A program made the position numbers and the translations under genes. This document shows, one piece after another, positions 46,680 to 59,021 of a stretch of 62,000 nt of DNA (position 1 is the first letter of the stretch; the number at the start of each line of letters is the position of its first letter). Below the pieces are notes generated by a model. That model saw only the letters and a list, made by a program, of their open reading frames with translations. It did no database searches and was not told the DNA's origin. This stretch comes from Cryptomeria japonica. Lineage: Eukaryota > Streptophyta > Pinopsida > Cupressales > Cupressaceae. The DNA is taken from positions 407,866,889 through 407,928,888 of the forward strand of contig NC_081408.1 of assembly GCF_030272615.1 (NCBI RefSeq), written 5' to 3'.

Positions 46680-49600
46680 TTTTTAAGTTGGAAAATATCT
46701 TGTCTTGACAATGTTGTGCAAGAATGGATTGGTATGGGGGATACCTGCCAAGAGAATTTCCTTGCTCTCAACTATGGTGAGGCTAAGGTGGTCTTGCATT
46801 GCCCTTGCTTCCCCTCAGCTTTAGTTGGTAAAAATGTTGATGATTTGACTCTATTTATTATAGTCCTAGCTCTATATGTTGATAATCTTAGTATTATATC
46901 GAATCTCTTTTTTGAGGTTGTATAAGTGTGATTTTCCTTGATTTGGGGCTTTAAATAATGAAAGATTAGGGTGACGATGCAAGTGTTGCACATGGTCCAC
47001 TTTATATTTGGGGTGATCAAGTTGTTTTATGTTTTTGGGTTTTTGAAGCTAGGCTTTTGATGAGGAGGGATGACAGAAGGTTAGTCTTCTTTGAGGTTGG
47101 TGGGCTTTTGTTCTCAATGTTCTTCCCAAATCAATCCCTAGGCACAAATGGGATTCTTCTAAACCTTTCTCCTATCTCCTCCTCTCTATTCAACACTACT
47201 TGCACCCTATTTTATTGTACATCACTCCTCCTTACCTTCCATGCTAAGGCATTCAAGTCTGAAATGAGGTCCTCTTGAGTGTCACCAAAAATGAACAAGT
47301 TTGGTTGTCCAACTGGTTGAATCTCCTCTCTTCCCGGAATGGGCAACTGTTGGAGAACCATGGTTTACCTAATCTTATTTGCTCCTTTAAGGATTTCAAT
47401 CATATTAATCTATTGATTGAACATCTGGACAGGTCTACAAGGTATGATGACTGTCCTTCACTTCTCAAGAATGGAAATTTCTCAATTTGAGACAAGGAAC
47501 GTAGGGTTACTCAAAGCAACTTTCTAGGTGCAAAAGGTCAATTTGATCAAATGGCTCAATACAATGCTTTGGATGTTTTAGTAGGGTGTCTTAGGTCTCT
47601 ACTCATCAATTTTGATGATTTGAAACAACCAATTTCTTCCCCTTCCTTACCGATTTCATGAATTGGTCAAATTTGCTCCAAAAAGTCTACTAGAATTAGC
47701 CCTAGTTTTTAGTGAAATTTGTTCACCTTGCTCAACCTGCTAAACTTCATGAAAAACCATTGGAGATGTGGTCATTTTATGTTGAAAGCTCAAGGATTTT
47801 TTCTATGGCAAGTACTGTACGGACTGTTTTAGTGCTGCCCCACAAAATAGGCACTTTTCAAGGGTTTTTAAGAGTTTTGGTGAGGGTTTGCGAATTAAAG
47901 GTTTCCTCCATGATGCTAGACCCAAATTAAAGGTCTCAAAACTTGCTATGATATATACCAAACACTCCCAAAAATTCAAATCTTATCTTAGAACACTGAC
48001 ATTATGACAAATAAATGCCATACTGCTGCCCTTACACAGAAATAACAGTCTAGAGGCCTGGGACAGCAATGTTTTTAAGGTTTTGCATTTATTTTGAATA
48101 TTTGTAAACCATATACAATGAAAGTATATCATATATGGATGCAACAGAGACTTAAAATGAGTGTGAACACCCTGCAAAGCAAATAAGAAGGGATCTTTAT
48201 AACTGCTGTTCCTAAACGGCCATCACTGCACTTTGACAGTATTAACACTATTACACTTGCTTTCTTTATTTTAATTCACTTCTTCACTCTGTCCCTGGCC
48301 TGCAAAAAGGTGTTAATGGAAAGGTAAAACAATATATATATCCTCTTCAAGGATCTTGTAAATTTGAACACTTAAGAAGATGCCTCCAAACATGACAACA
48401 TTATGAGACTGTGACAAAGAAATACACCTTTCTAGGATCCTTATTTAGGTCCTTTACAATCAAATGGTGTACCCTGTCTTCTTAACCTTGAAAACACTTA
48501 CAAATACATTCCAATGATGCATAAAGAGAAATCCATCATTCCATGCTATCCATTGGGAGGTTGGCAATGAGGTTTTATCCATGAAACAGTGACACACTGT
48601 TTTTACAATCTGATTACACCTTTGCTTCTTGTAACCAACCAAGTCATGAGAGAGACAAGGATGGTGGAATACAATGAAGACTCTTTCCAACTTAATTCTT
48701 CATCAAACTATCAAAGTACAGTGCTATGAACAGCAAAGTACCATTCAAACAACTTTAAGGATACCCAAGCCAAGTTGCTCACTCCACACACTTGCCATGG
48801 GCTTACAAACACTTGTGCATTGCTAGAAAAGAAAAATGGATGTATGGTACAGTATGTACAGATCCAAAAAATTCCCTCAAAGCCATGGGTGAAGAGACTT
48901 TGAAGAAATTAGTTGGACCATGAATGGTCTTCCATTGGAACCACAAAACAATGCCTTTCTCAAGAGCACTTCAAACAAAACTTGTTCCAAACCCCATGAA
49001 AAGATTAGAGATCACTAATAAAACATCAAGAGAGATCACAGCAATGAAAAATAGGAGTAGTACGGACTCATGGAGCCATGGTACGGACTGTACTCTCAAA
49101 AGTGCAGAAAATTAGTTAAAAACTCACAAAAATGAGAGCAAAATAAGTATTTCTCTTAATTTTCCAAAATGAACAACCCATACAATGATTGGAACATGGT
49201 TTATATACATGTGCCAACTTGTTGAAGCCCTTTTATGGACAGGTACAGGCTGGAACTAACCAAAACCACCAAAAACCACTTTTTTGACAACTTTTGACAA
49301 CTTTTTGACAACTTTTGTTGCTCAAAAATTGCATTTTGACTTCCGGTGACTTGGAACTCAAACCAATGACTCAAAATCATCTATAAACACTAAATAAACA
49401 TGCTCCAATTCCTTTCAATGCTTTCCAACATCAAAAATTCAAAAATGCTCATTTGGAGCCAAAATTGACAATTTTTAGCCTGCCGAGCAAAAAAACAAAA
49501 ATCTTGGAAACTCTTAAACACAAATGAGTTCCAAGCCTTATTACACCACAAAAAAAACCTATTAAACCTACTAGAAGCATAAAATAAACACACATGCTTA

Positions 49601-49700
49601 ATTTGTAATAAAATGTTATACCTGCTAGGATTTGAGCATTCAGGTGCTCAGGTGCTCCTGCACCAGCTTTTTAGGGAAATTTGTCTTCTCCAAGATCAAT
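46680..49700. other. anonymous sequence, no supported gene
   Basis: Several open frames of 60-90 codons occur on both strands (for example 46659-46925, 47275-47490, 47712-47930), but none has a recognisable domain. A short stretch translating as LALYVDNLSIISN (46866-46904) vaguely recalls a copia RT active-site region but stands alone. TTTTGACAAC is repeated three times at about 49279-49320. GTACGGACTGT occurs twice, near 47817 and 49080. Confidence 0.45.
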
Positions 49701-51333
49701 TTGTCGAATAGGCCCTTACATACCCACAACTTAAAGATAATAATATAAATTTTCATTATATTTTTTAAATATATAGTATAATGTTTTAATCATATAATTA
49801 CAATAATAGCAAAAAATTTATATCCATGTCTATTTTTATTTAGTTTTGTCTTTATTTTGAAAGAATGGTTTTATAATTACACATCAATAAATTATGTACT
49901 ATTATAAAAATTCAAGCTTATTCTCTCATTTCAATATCGAATTACAAATTATCTCACACTTCTTATTCATTCCCTATACATGTAGTTTCACATATCTCAT
50001 GTTTATTATGCATTATTTTTTCACATGTCCAAGCATTCATTCCACTACTCGATCTTATCATTTTCATGCCAAGTGTCATTCATGCACCCATGGATGTAAT
50101 CCATAAAATTTTAAATTTTAAACTATTGTCTAACTCCTACCTTTTATTTTCCTACCCTAAGTGTAATCAATACATGTTTTGTGTTATTATTATTGATGCA
50201 TTCAATTGCATTCATTTTTATCAATTTGTCCTTACGAAACAATCTCTTTAAGAATCTTTTAGTTTTGAGCACTAACATTAACCAAAATCTACATTATCAT
50301 CCTAGAACATCTACATGTTTGAATATTGTTGTCCTTGATTGTTCATGTGATCCAAAAATTGATACTATCAAGGAGGTTGACCTTGGAGAATACAACCCTT
50401 GCAAATGGACAATCTCCCCACAATGTTTTTAACAACACCTATCCTTAATATCTAACAAGTACACTTTGAGGAAAAGTGTAGAAAAGAAGTGCACATTTAA
50501 TAGGATTAAATCCATAGAGCATAGAGTAGATATATTCTTGTGAAGTGACCCAAAGTCATAGATTTACCCCAAAAAATTATAGGTTTTCAAGGGAAAAGGA
50601 AAAAAATGAACTTTTTTTCAATCTTTAGAGTCAAATTAAAAGATGTGTGAAAGGTATTCATATTCATCATTTAAAGCTAAGTATCACTATTCATTGCATT
50701 AAATTTCTAAGATTAACATTTTATTATTCAATTATCACTCCCATTGCTCTTAATTAATTAATCTAGTCTGAGTTACTTATTAATGCATGCATCTTTATGG
50801 ATTCTCCTAAGAATAATTTAAGAAAATTATTGTTTACCTTTCCAATTGAATAAATTATTCAATCTTGCATGACCTTGTTTCCCCCTAGGTTTTTTCATAA
50901 ATATTGATATTTTTATATTATAATTTTCTAATTATTGCATCTTATTTTTGAATTTGATCCTCTTTTCAATCTTATGCTTTTTTAATGCTTCTTTATTCTA
51001 GGGTTTGATGTGCTTTTTATGTCTTTATCTTCCAACCCACTTTTTATTGGCTTTAGGGTTTACATTTTATGCTTATTTCATTTCCCACCTAGAATTGATA
51101 TTTTAATTTACCATATCATACCTAATTTTCAAATCATGTGTTTCCTCTTATTAGGGTTGTACATTTTTACTACATAATCCTTGTGAACCCTGTCTTGTAT
51201 ACACTTGGATAAGCTCTAGTGTAACATTGTGGACTCATAGTCCTCTGTCTTTGGCTTTTATGCATGCTTCCACTATTGATTATGGCATGTTTATACAATT
51301 TGTACTATGTGATCCATTTATTTTGTTTCAATT
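49701..51333. other. AT-rich sequence without genes
   Basis: No frame with recognisable content, no repeats with boundaries, no RNA gene. Short plus-strand open frames are low-complexity and judged chance. Confidence 0.5.
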
Positions 51334-51855
51334 GTGGCATTTTATCACAAAATTGAGATCATCTTGTTTGTTAAAGCATTGTACCACCACATATATACCT
51401 TCTCTTCTTATAGGGATTCAAATATTTCCTTAACATCCTTATTGGGTACCCTTACTTCACTCCTCCTTGATTATCATATATTGCATACTTCAACAAAGCA
51501 TGGCAATAGTGTGTTTGAGGCTAATTGTCTACTAGTTTTGAGCACCTTCCCTTCGCACGATTCCCTTCATGATACATCTATTGTCCTAGATACACTTATG
51601 CATAGATATTCCTTTTCAAAGAATGATACATCACATGATGAAGTTACACCTCATGAAATTGTTAAATATTATAATAATAATCTTCCTACATGTCATGATC
51701 ATTCTACCATACATGTAGCTTATAATTCATGTTTTACATCTCACACAAAACCTAAACTTGTTCCTATTTTTAATGTTTTAGTTATACTAACAAATCATTC
51801 TAGAACTAGACACGCAAGAATGGAGAATAATAAGATAATACACATCTCAATTTAA
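51334..51855 (+). pseudogene. unrecognised 173-codon reading frame, perhaps element-derived
   Basis: This is the longest frame between 47 and 53 kb. The predicted protein is rich in His, Ser and Thr, with HDSLHDTSIVLDTLMHRYSF and HEIVKYYNNNLPTCHDHST segments. I see no known domain, signal peptide or membrane helix. Its last third lies in the first copy of a diverged tandem duplication (about 51690-51970 and 51977-52245). In the second copy the frame is broken by several stops, which argues against selection on this region. It may be a relic of a retroelement or a chance frame. No start context, promoter or partner gene supports expression. Confidence 0.25.
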
Positions 51856-52245
51856 TAATTCTTTAAGAAAACATCTCTTTCAAATTTCATATGTCCTTAG
51901 AAATACATAAGAACATATTAAAACGCAACCCAATACACAAAATTATTTCATCCACTATATCTCCCAAGAACCTTCGTGCATGTCATGATGATTCTACGAT
52001 ATTGATTATGATTCTTTATATTTTATATCTCACGTGATGCATAACATTATTCCTATTTTATATGATTTAGTATACTAATAAATTGTTCTATACCTAGGCA
52101 TGCAAGTATGCAAGATATACACGTGCTCAATTTAACAGTTCATCAACCAAAATATATCTTTAGGATTTGTCATGTTCTTTAAAAATACATAGCATCTTAA
52201 AATACATCCTAGTACACAAAATTATCCCATCCAATATGCCTCACA
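51690..52245. repeat. diverged tandem duplication of about 285 bp
   Basis: TGTCATGATCATTCTAC (about 51692) and TGTCATGATGATTCTAC (about 51979) begin two copies. They then share ATCTCAC, TTGTTCCTA/TTATTCCTA, TATACTAA, CAATTTAA, CACAAAATTAT.TCATCCA and ATCTC/CCTC landmarks in the same order. Similarity is moderate, so the duplication is old. Confidence 0.7.
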
Positions 52246-53346
52246 AAGAGTTGGATTCACTATTAGAACCAATATTTCAAGATAAAGTATAATTCCAAAT
52301 CATGCTCCATGAAAAGTATGGAGACATTAAGAGTTAAATGAGTGTTAATAGAAAATTTATCTGAAGTAAATATTTATAGCAAGCATTTTCTAGATATGAT
52401 ACAGGTTACCTACTATAATTTCCTAAAATATGAGGTAACTATTAGCATATTTGTCAATGTCAGATGAGAATCTCTTGGTTACATCAATTTATCTATCACT
52501 TTAGGACTTTTTACCTTTAACACCACTTTTTATGTGATGTATTGGACCTTAGTGTATAATACTACTTATAGATGTCCATGGATCCCAGCAATGAGTATTG
52601 CCTCATCTACACATCATAATATTTAACCAAATATTATCCATCATAACAAGTATCATAGTCATAGATGATGATAACCCATATCAATTCCACCAAGTAGTTG
52701 AATAGATCAAATGTTGAGACCACCAACATAGTGTTATCCGTGAAACCTAAGTACTGTATTTAGCTCGAAGGTCTTACCTCCTTTTTGTTTTTTGGGCTTT
52801 TGTGTTTCTTCTCTATGAATCTTGTTATTCACTTCTATTGATCAAAAGTCCTAAGTCACGGCTTTCATATGTTTTTGAATCCGATCGCTAATTCTTTTCA
52901 TTTCCTAACCATGTCACGGAGTTCCAAGTTTTCATAAGTTCTCAATCGCCCTACTTGTTCCCTTAAATAATTTTCTCTCAGTCGCTCAAGAAGATGTTGT
53001 TGAAAACTCTGAAGTTCTGATCGTTGGTTCTGGAATTCTAATTTATCACGACCACACGATCTGTGAGCTCTACCATGATTTTCGGATGTCGCCACCTTGT
53101 AAAGTGATATCTACGAACTAACCTTGATTTTCCTTTTTAGTAAGAACATGCATATTTAAAGGATCATTTTTTGAGGGATAAATTAAATGCATGTCATGTC
53201 AAGATAAGTACATGGACAAGGTGGCAAAAAACTTATGAATCTGCATTTTGTTTTCAGTTGTTGTTTTCATGCAGTGCTTCACTTCAATAGTATTTGCTCA
53301 TGCAGAGTGGAATTCAAAATCACTAGTCTGGCATAAGGGATACTGA
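52246..53346. other. gene-poor spacer with a small minus-strand frame
   Basis: The only noteworthy frame is 52898-53095 on the minus strand (65 codons, MATSENHGRAHRSCGRDKLE...). It is rich in Arg, Glu, Gln and Leu and could form a short coiled coil. I do not recognise it. Its start codon lies about 250 bases from, and divergent to, the 53.3-kb reading frame. Confidence 0.35.
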
Positions 53347-56300
53347 AATTCAACATCTCAATTTCAAGAATTTTTGGAGAATCTTGAGAAAAGTAACAGA
53401 ACCCAGTTGCATGTTAAAATTCTACAAAGCGGCTTGGCGCATGCAGGAAGTTTTTTGTCCGCTATACCAAATGTTGATTTAGTAATTGCATGTGCAAAAA
53501 TATATAATCCAGAAACCCAAGAACTCAGAGCTGAAGACGAAACAGTGATTGCGAGAATCATTCCTGAGAGTATTTCTCACGCATTGTGCATTCCAGAGAA
53601 AGAAGCTTCTGAGGAAATGTATGTGGTTGCAAGGGAATAATTTTTCAAGACCCCTGAGGACTGGTGTAAAAATTCCATCGCCAAGAATTGGTTGAAGTCT
53701 GAAAAAAGGAGGTAAGTCTCAATTACCTACTAAACTCAAATGATTGCATTTTAGAGAAAAAAAATTCAGATATCATCACTTTGTTGCATCGTGTGGTGGG
53801 GAGTGCTCACTCAAACTCTTTTGAATTCTGGATGTGTCATTTCATATTGGTTATCTATAGTGAGGATAATTCTATCAATTGGGCTGCAATAATTAGATAT
53901 CATTTAAATGAACTGTTGAAAAAATTTCAGAAAACTATAGCTTTCAATATGTGTTCACATTTGATTTACATTCTGGCCAGCTAAGAAGCCGTTTGGGCAA
54001 TATTAGAATCACGAGGTTCCCCTACCTCAAATGTGCCTATTTATAGAAAATTCCCTCAACTAACTAGGCAAGTTGGGATGAAAGTTTATCCCCATGTCAA
54101 TGATGCATTTCTTATGGAAATTGTTAAAAGGTTAGAAGGAAATCCTGAACTTCAGGTTTCACATGAAGTTGTCGCTCTAATAATGAAATTTGGAAGTTTT
54201 TATACTCAGTTTGATAAATTCACCTACCTCGGGATTGGGGGTTTTGAAAATACTCCATTGAAGTTACCCCAGTTTCCAAGTGATTTCCTTATCTTCCTTG
54301 AAGTGTGTCGGCAAATGGTCATAGTTAATGTCAAATATTTGAATATGGGAAAGAAGGGGTATGCATTTCCATTATCTATGTCCTCCTTTTCCTACAAGAA
54401 CAACAGTGTTGCCAAGGGGGTTGAGAAAAATTTAAATGAATTTCATTTTCAACATTTACCGGCAAGGGTTAACTTTGATAGCAAGGGATATGTAAAATAA
54501 AATTTGTATGGTGCCAAAAATTATCTACATCATCCAAATATTGAAGATTTTTGGGAAGATTGTTTAGAAGATGGTGAAGTGCATAAAAGAAGTTTCATGA
54601 GGCTAACCTTAGAGCAAATACAAGCATTTGGCATCTCTTTCAATGTTCCTAATGATGCAGAAGAAGATGCGGTCATTATTAACCCAGAATACCAAACCCT
54701 TGTTGCCAAACCCTCGTTCAAAATTGATTGGTCGAAAAATGAGATTTCAGATTTGATGGTTCGTACTGCCCCTATTTTCAAACAACTTCAAATTGGTTAA
54801 ACAAAAAGTGGCGACAAATGTCAATCCTACTCTAGAACAAAAATCTTCATCAAGGAGAGAGCAAGGAGCCACATCTGCCACTACCATGAATTTGTCAACA
54901 AATAAATCAGTAACTAAATTGTCTAACTTTAGCTCATAGTCAGGAGGAAACAGTGATAAACCTGAAGAGGTTGGAGTCAAGCTCAAATCAATTTGTGAGC
55001 AAGATGATGAATCTTTGCAAACTAAAAGGAAACCAATGCTTGTTGATTCTGAAGCAATTTACCAACAAATAATTGATGATAGTTCCTTTCCTCCCCTCCT
55101 AGAAATTCCTACTTCACCTATTCAGAATGCCCATGTGACTGTCTAGTCGACAAAAATGGTGAAGAGTGTGGATACTACCAATAAAGATACAAAACTTGAG
55201 ACCACTTCTCCAACATGGTTGAAGAAGGCAATATAAAAGAAGATAAAAAGTACTTCTCCTATGACAGATGAGATAAACATCGTTGCTTTGTTACTCCAAG
55301 GCTCTCGAAAACCAAAAAAGTCTAAAAGGATGTCTTGGATTATCTCTGATTCTGCTTCAGGACATCGACTATTATAAATTGCAGACCTAGTGAGAGATGT
55401 AAATGAAAATGAAATAACATAAGTTGACTACAAAGTCAGCCATGTTTACATGGGACCATCAACATTGGAAGGAGATGTGTATCATGTTGATTTTTCAGTT
55501 AATGCATAGATTAAAAGAGCTAAGGAACAGAGAAAGGAAAATCTAGAATTGCAATCTTAGGTTCAATCCCTAAGAAATTTTATTTCATCAATTGTAAACC
55601 CGATCATCGAAGAAGCCTCAAGCTTGAATGTCCAAGGAATTGACCCTGACACTATTCAAAGAGTTAAAAAGAATCTTAGATATGCCAAAGCTGTCAGTGA
55701 ATGGATTGAAGAACTACATCAAGGTGTTCTTCTCTATCTCACCAAATTCAGGCGGTTGTACATCAATGTAACCAATAAGAGAAGCGAACTGGCGACTGAA
55801 CTTCAGCAGGTCAGAAAAGAACGTGGTAGCACATATGTGCTTTCTAAAGAGATCATGGAACTCCTCTCATTGAGTCATGTTGTGTTGATTATAGAAAAGC
55901 TAGTAGAAAACCTTAAGGATATTGATCCCACCTAGCTCGAAGCATTAGACTGGAAAGTGACAATATATGATGATTACATAAAGGATATCAATAAGATATT
56001 GGAACAATACTTTGAGATTCTGGTGAAAATAAAGGAAAATTTTAATGCCTTGGAAGTAGACCTCATGGATGGATTCAAGGAGAATGTGCGAGATCTCAAA
56101 GAAATGATAGAGCAATACAATGAAGTATATCATAAAGAAATTAGAGATTCTCAAACTGTCACCTCAGATGCATTCAAGAAGTTAAGTAATTTGCAAATTT
56201 ATGCGGTATCATTTGAAGCCGATGTTGATGGTATACACAAGACTCTTGCTGAAGCAGATAGTATGCTTTCAAAATGGAAAATGAGGCTACAAATAATTAC

Positions 56301-56445
56301 TACACCAAGGAGAAAAAATATCACCACATTTGTCACCAGATATCAAGAGTACCGACAAAGATATAGGGCACAGGAGGCGGCACAAGATCAACAGAAAGTG
56401 GAGGTGATTGAGACCAAGGATGTTGGAGATGGAGCGGCGGTTTAA
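53347..56445 (+). pseudogene. unrecognised long coding region, degraded (about 1,030 codons)
   Basis: I cannot name this protein. A long plus-strand coding region is clear from the protein-like composition, which continues across two frame changes (near 53.64-53.78 and 54.79 kb). An N-terminal, globular-looking part has NRTQLHVKILQSGLAHAG, IYNPETQELRAEDETVIARI, LHRVVGSAHSNSFEFWMCHF, YLGIGGFENTPLKLPQFPSD and ANIEDFWED-like segments (to about 54.79 kb). A Ser/Thr/Lys-rich linker follows. The C-terminal 330 residues are charged and coiled-coil-like (IMELLSLSHVVLIIEKLVEN; FKENVRDLKEMIEQYNEVYH), ending KDVGDGAAV. At least seven in-frame stops are TAG or TAA where CAG or CAA is the simplest ancestor (for example near 54941, 55144, 55507, 55558 and 55933). 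No ATG is evident at the start. It could be an accessory ORF of a large retroelement, a plant transposon protein or a decayed gene. A gypsy pol remnant lies 1-2 kb downstream on the same strand. Confidence 0.6.
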
Positions 56446-57299
56446 CTTTCTGGTTTTAATTGATTTCTTTAATATTGTTTGTTATGACATTTCAAAAGAC
56501 TTAGTTTTAAATTGGTTGTCTTCAAGAGACCGTTAATTTTATGATCTTTAAATAGTGGGATGTGGACTAAGTTTAGGATCTTTTGGGCAAACATTGTTTT
56601 TCTCATTCGAGAAAAAAGACTTTTGTTATTTTTAAGTATTTTTTGTTTTTCAATTAATTTCAATATAGAAAAGACACTGGTGGATTCCAAATATACATGA
56701 TCTTTGAGTTATGGTATATGGATTCATTTTGCTTATGTTAAATATTTTGTTAGTGGATTATTTGGTATTTGAATGATGGATGTTTAGTTAGTCTTTATCA
56801 CTGTAAAAGATTTATCTATGAATAATGCTTCTATGGTGATAAATTATATTTGTTTTGAAGATTGAGTAGTTTAAATTTGATTCTTGTTATGTGTGTGCCT
56901 TGCAAATCTTTCTAGTTAAAAAAAATTCCTTAATTTGCTTTATAGTTAAAATAAATATTGAGTAGAATATCATTCATTGAATATCTGATGAAGGTAGCTA
57001 CCACCTTTTAAAATAAGAAGAGAATCAGTCAAAAATATATGATTGAGACTGGTTCAACTGTGGTTACATTTGTCACCTCTGTGGGAATAAGAAAATAGAG
57101 TTAGGTGATAAATCTATTAACCAACACATAGTTAACCATATCCATGACACATATAAAAAAATCCCAATCCATCCATTTATCACATTGATATAGAAGATTG
57201 GGGCTCCTTATATTTTGAATTACATGAAGTTATAAGAGAGATAAAAGTGTATGAAAACCAATTTTCTTCATTTTTCCTATAGATCTTGATATACATGAC
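56446..57299. other. T-rich spacer
   Basis: No gene or repeat boundary seen between the unrecognised coding region and the gypsy pol remnant. Confidence 0.5.
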
Positions 57300-58990
57300 A
57301 AATCATCTTTGGATTCTCACATGGACACTCGTTTTAATGAAAATGATACTTCTCATGGATCTCAAACTAGTTGGCTATCACTTATCCTCATCTAAGTTGG
57401 CCTATCACTATGGCAAAGGATATATGACATTTTGTAAAATCTTGTGTATAATTAAAAAGGATTAGGTTTGAATCAAGAATATATTAGGATTAAAAATCAT
57501 GAAATGAATAATAGAAGGTACATAGGCCATTCATTCACTATTCAAAGTGATTTTGAGCTATTATTGGTTTATCTCAACTTAATGTATAAGATTCATATGG
57601 AAAAAATCCTTCCTTTAGATACTTCTGGAAACTATGAAACTCTCACGAATATTTAGGAGTGTATAATGATTTTCCTACATTTCATCATGATAGAGGATTC
57701 CCACATGTGTTTGAAGTTAATTCTTACTTTGGGGAAGATACTCCTTTGTTATGTGATTCTATCAATATATTGCCCACAAAGCCCTTCATAAAAGATTGTA
57801 GCACCAATTAGTGGTTTATTCAATTGACCAATCACCTTGGATTTCTAATATGGTGCAATGTGCAAGTTACTAAGCTTGGTGGCCATATTCAAATTCATAT
57901 CAACTTTAGCAATGATTTCATCTACCTAACATAATATGGTTTTAGATTCAATTGTTGGGCATGAAATGTTACCCTTTACAATTGGTTTTTCAAGTTATAC
58001 TCAAATCTTAATAAATCCCCAAAATCAACATGAAACAAAGTTCCACCACATTGTGGGGTATGTTTTATTACATGGACATTCGCTTTGGGTTGAAACACGT
58101 TGGAGATACTTACCAAAAATCCATGACACTAATTTTGTGTGATCTCATCAATGATACCTTAGAAGATTATGTGGATAATATCTTCAAAAATCAAAACAAT
58201 AAGCATAACATATTCATAATTTAAGGAGAATTTTTTTGATCGCTTACACTAATATAGAGGAGGACTAAATCCTAACAAATGTATGATTAATTATATCTTA
58301 GTGAGGCATCGAGATGGATGCTAAGCAAATTGATAGTATTGTTAAAATGTCTTTCATCGAAACAACTTGTCACAACTTTGTACCCTTAAAGGAAACATCC
58401 AAGGAAGTTGATGATTCATTGCCCAGTTTATGAATAAGGTATTGTCATTAACAAAAAATTTAAAGAAAAATATATAATTCAAATGGAATACTTATTTCCA
58501 AAAAATGATTGAAGACCTAAAACAATGCATGTTAAATCCTTCGGTCCAAACCTTTGATTTTATATGTTTTAACCAAGGAATCTTCTATCAAAGGGCTCTT
58601 AGCATGAAAGGATGTAAACAATAAATATTATGCAATGCACTACATTAGTTGTACCCTATTGGATCATAAGACAATACATGCCCTAGGAAAAATTGTTAGG
58701 TGGTTGTCTTTCCTGTAAAAAATTATGATTCATGTTAGGACACACATCATTATAAATGATCATTTAGCATACATGTTGTCTAAAGTTAATCTCTTGAGCC
58801 ATATTGTACATTGGATGATGCTTCCTTCCATATGTGACCTTAAATTTCTCGCAATAATCTATTAAAGGACAAGTAACTATTGACAAATTATTTCTAGCAT
58901 TATTTCCTACTCATCACCTCTAGCTACATCATTTCTTGATGGTATATCTCTCATGTTGACAAATGCATAACTAGTTATAGAACAATAGTG
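57300..58990 (+). pseudogene. decayed Ty3/gypsy pol (RT and RNase H), plus strand
   Basis: RT fragments are seen by switching frames: GGHIQIHINFSNDF (about 57880, where relatives have a GGKIRVCVDFRDL-like block), MVLDSIVGHEMLPFTIGFSS (57936), TLWGMFYYMDIRFGLKHVGDTYQKSM (58043-58120) and EDYVDNIFKNQN (about 58160). In the last, the catalytic YVDD has become YVDN. Then comes a GIEMDAKQIDSIVKM block (about 58310). RNase H follows: YYAMHYISCTLLDHKT (about 58630) and LAYMLSKVNLLSHIVHW (about 58765). These are the Tat/Athila-type RT and RNase H blocks. Divergence is far greater than in the gypsy element at 7-18 kb, on the opposite strand. Nothing clear is left of protease, and the pol stops at an LTR-like edge at 59022. 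Confidence 0.7.
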
Positions 58991-59021
58991 ATCTTAATAC
59001 CTTCCTTAAGTAACCTCATAC

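Noticed and set aside
46844-46920. Copia RT-like stretch LALYVDNLSIISN
   Set aside because: Only one motif of about 15 residues. No flanking RT blocks are found in any frame, so too weak to annotate.
47275-47930. Two plus-strand frames of about 70 codons
   Set aside because: Short, unrelated to each other, and without domain, start or promoter evidence.
51334-51855. 173-codon frame as a genuine host gene
   Set aside because: No known domain, no start or promoter evidence, and it partly overlaps a non-coding tandem duplication. Kept only as a low-confidence unrecognised frame.
53709-53755. Possible small intron (GGAG/GTAAGT ... TTGCATTTTAG) in the 53-kb coding region
   Set aside because: It would be only about 43 bases long. 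The sequence between still reads as plausible protein, so a frameshift is the simpler explanation.
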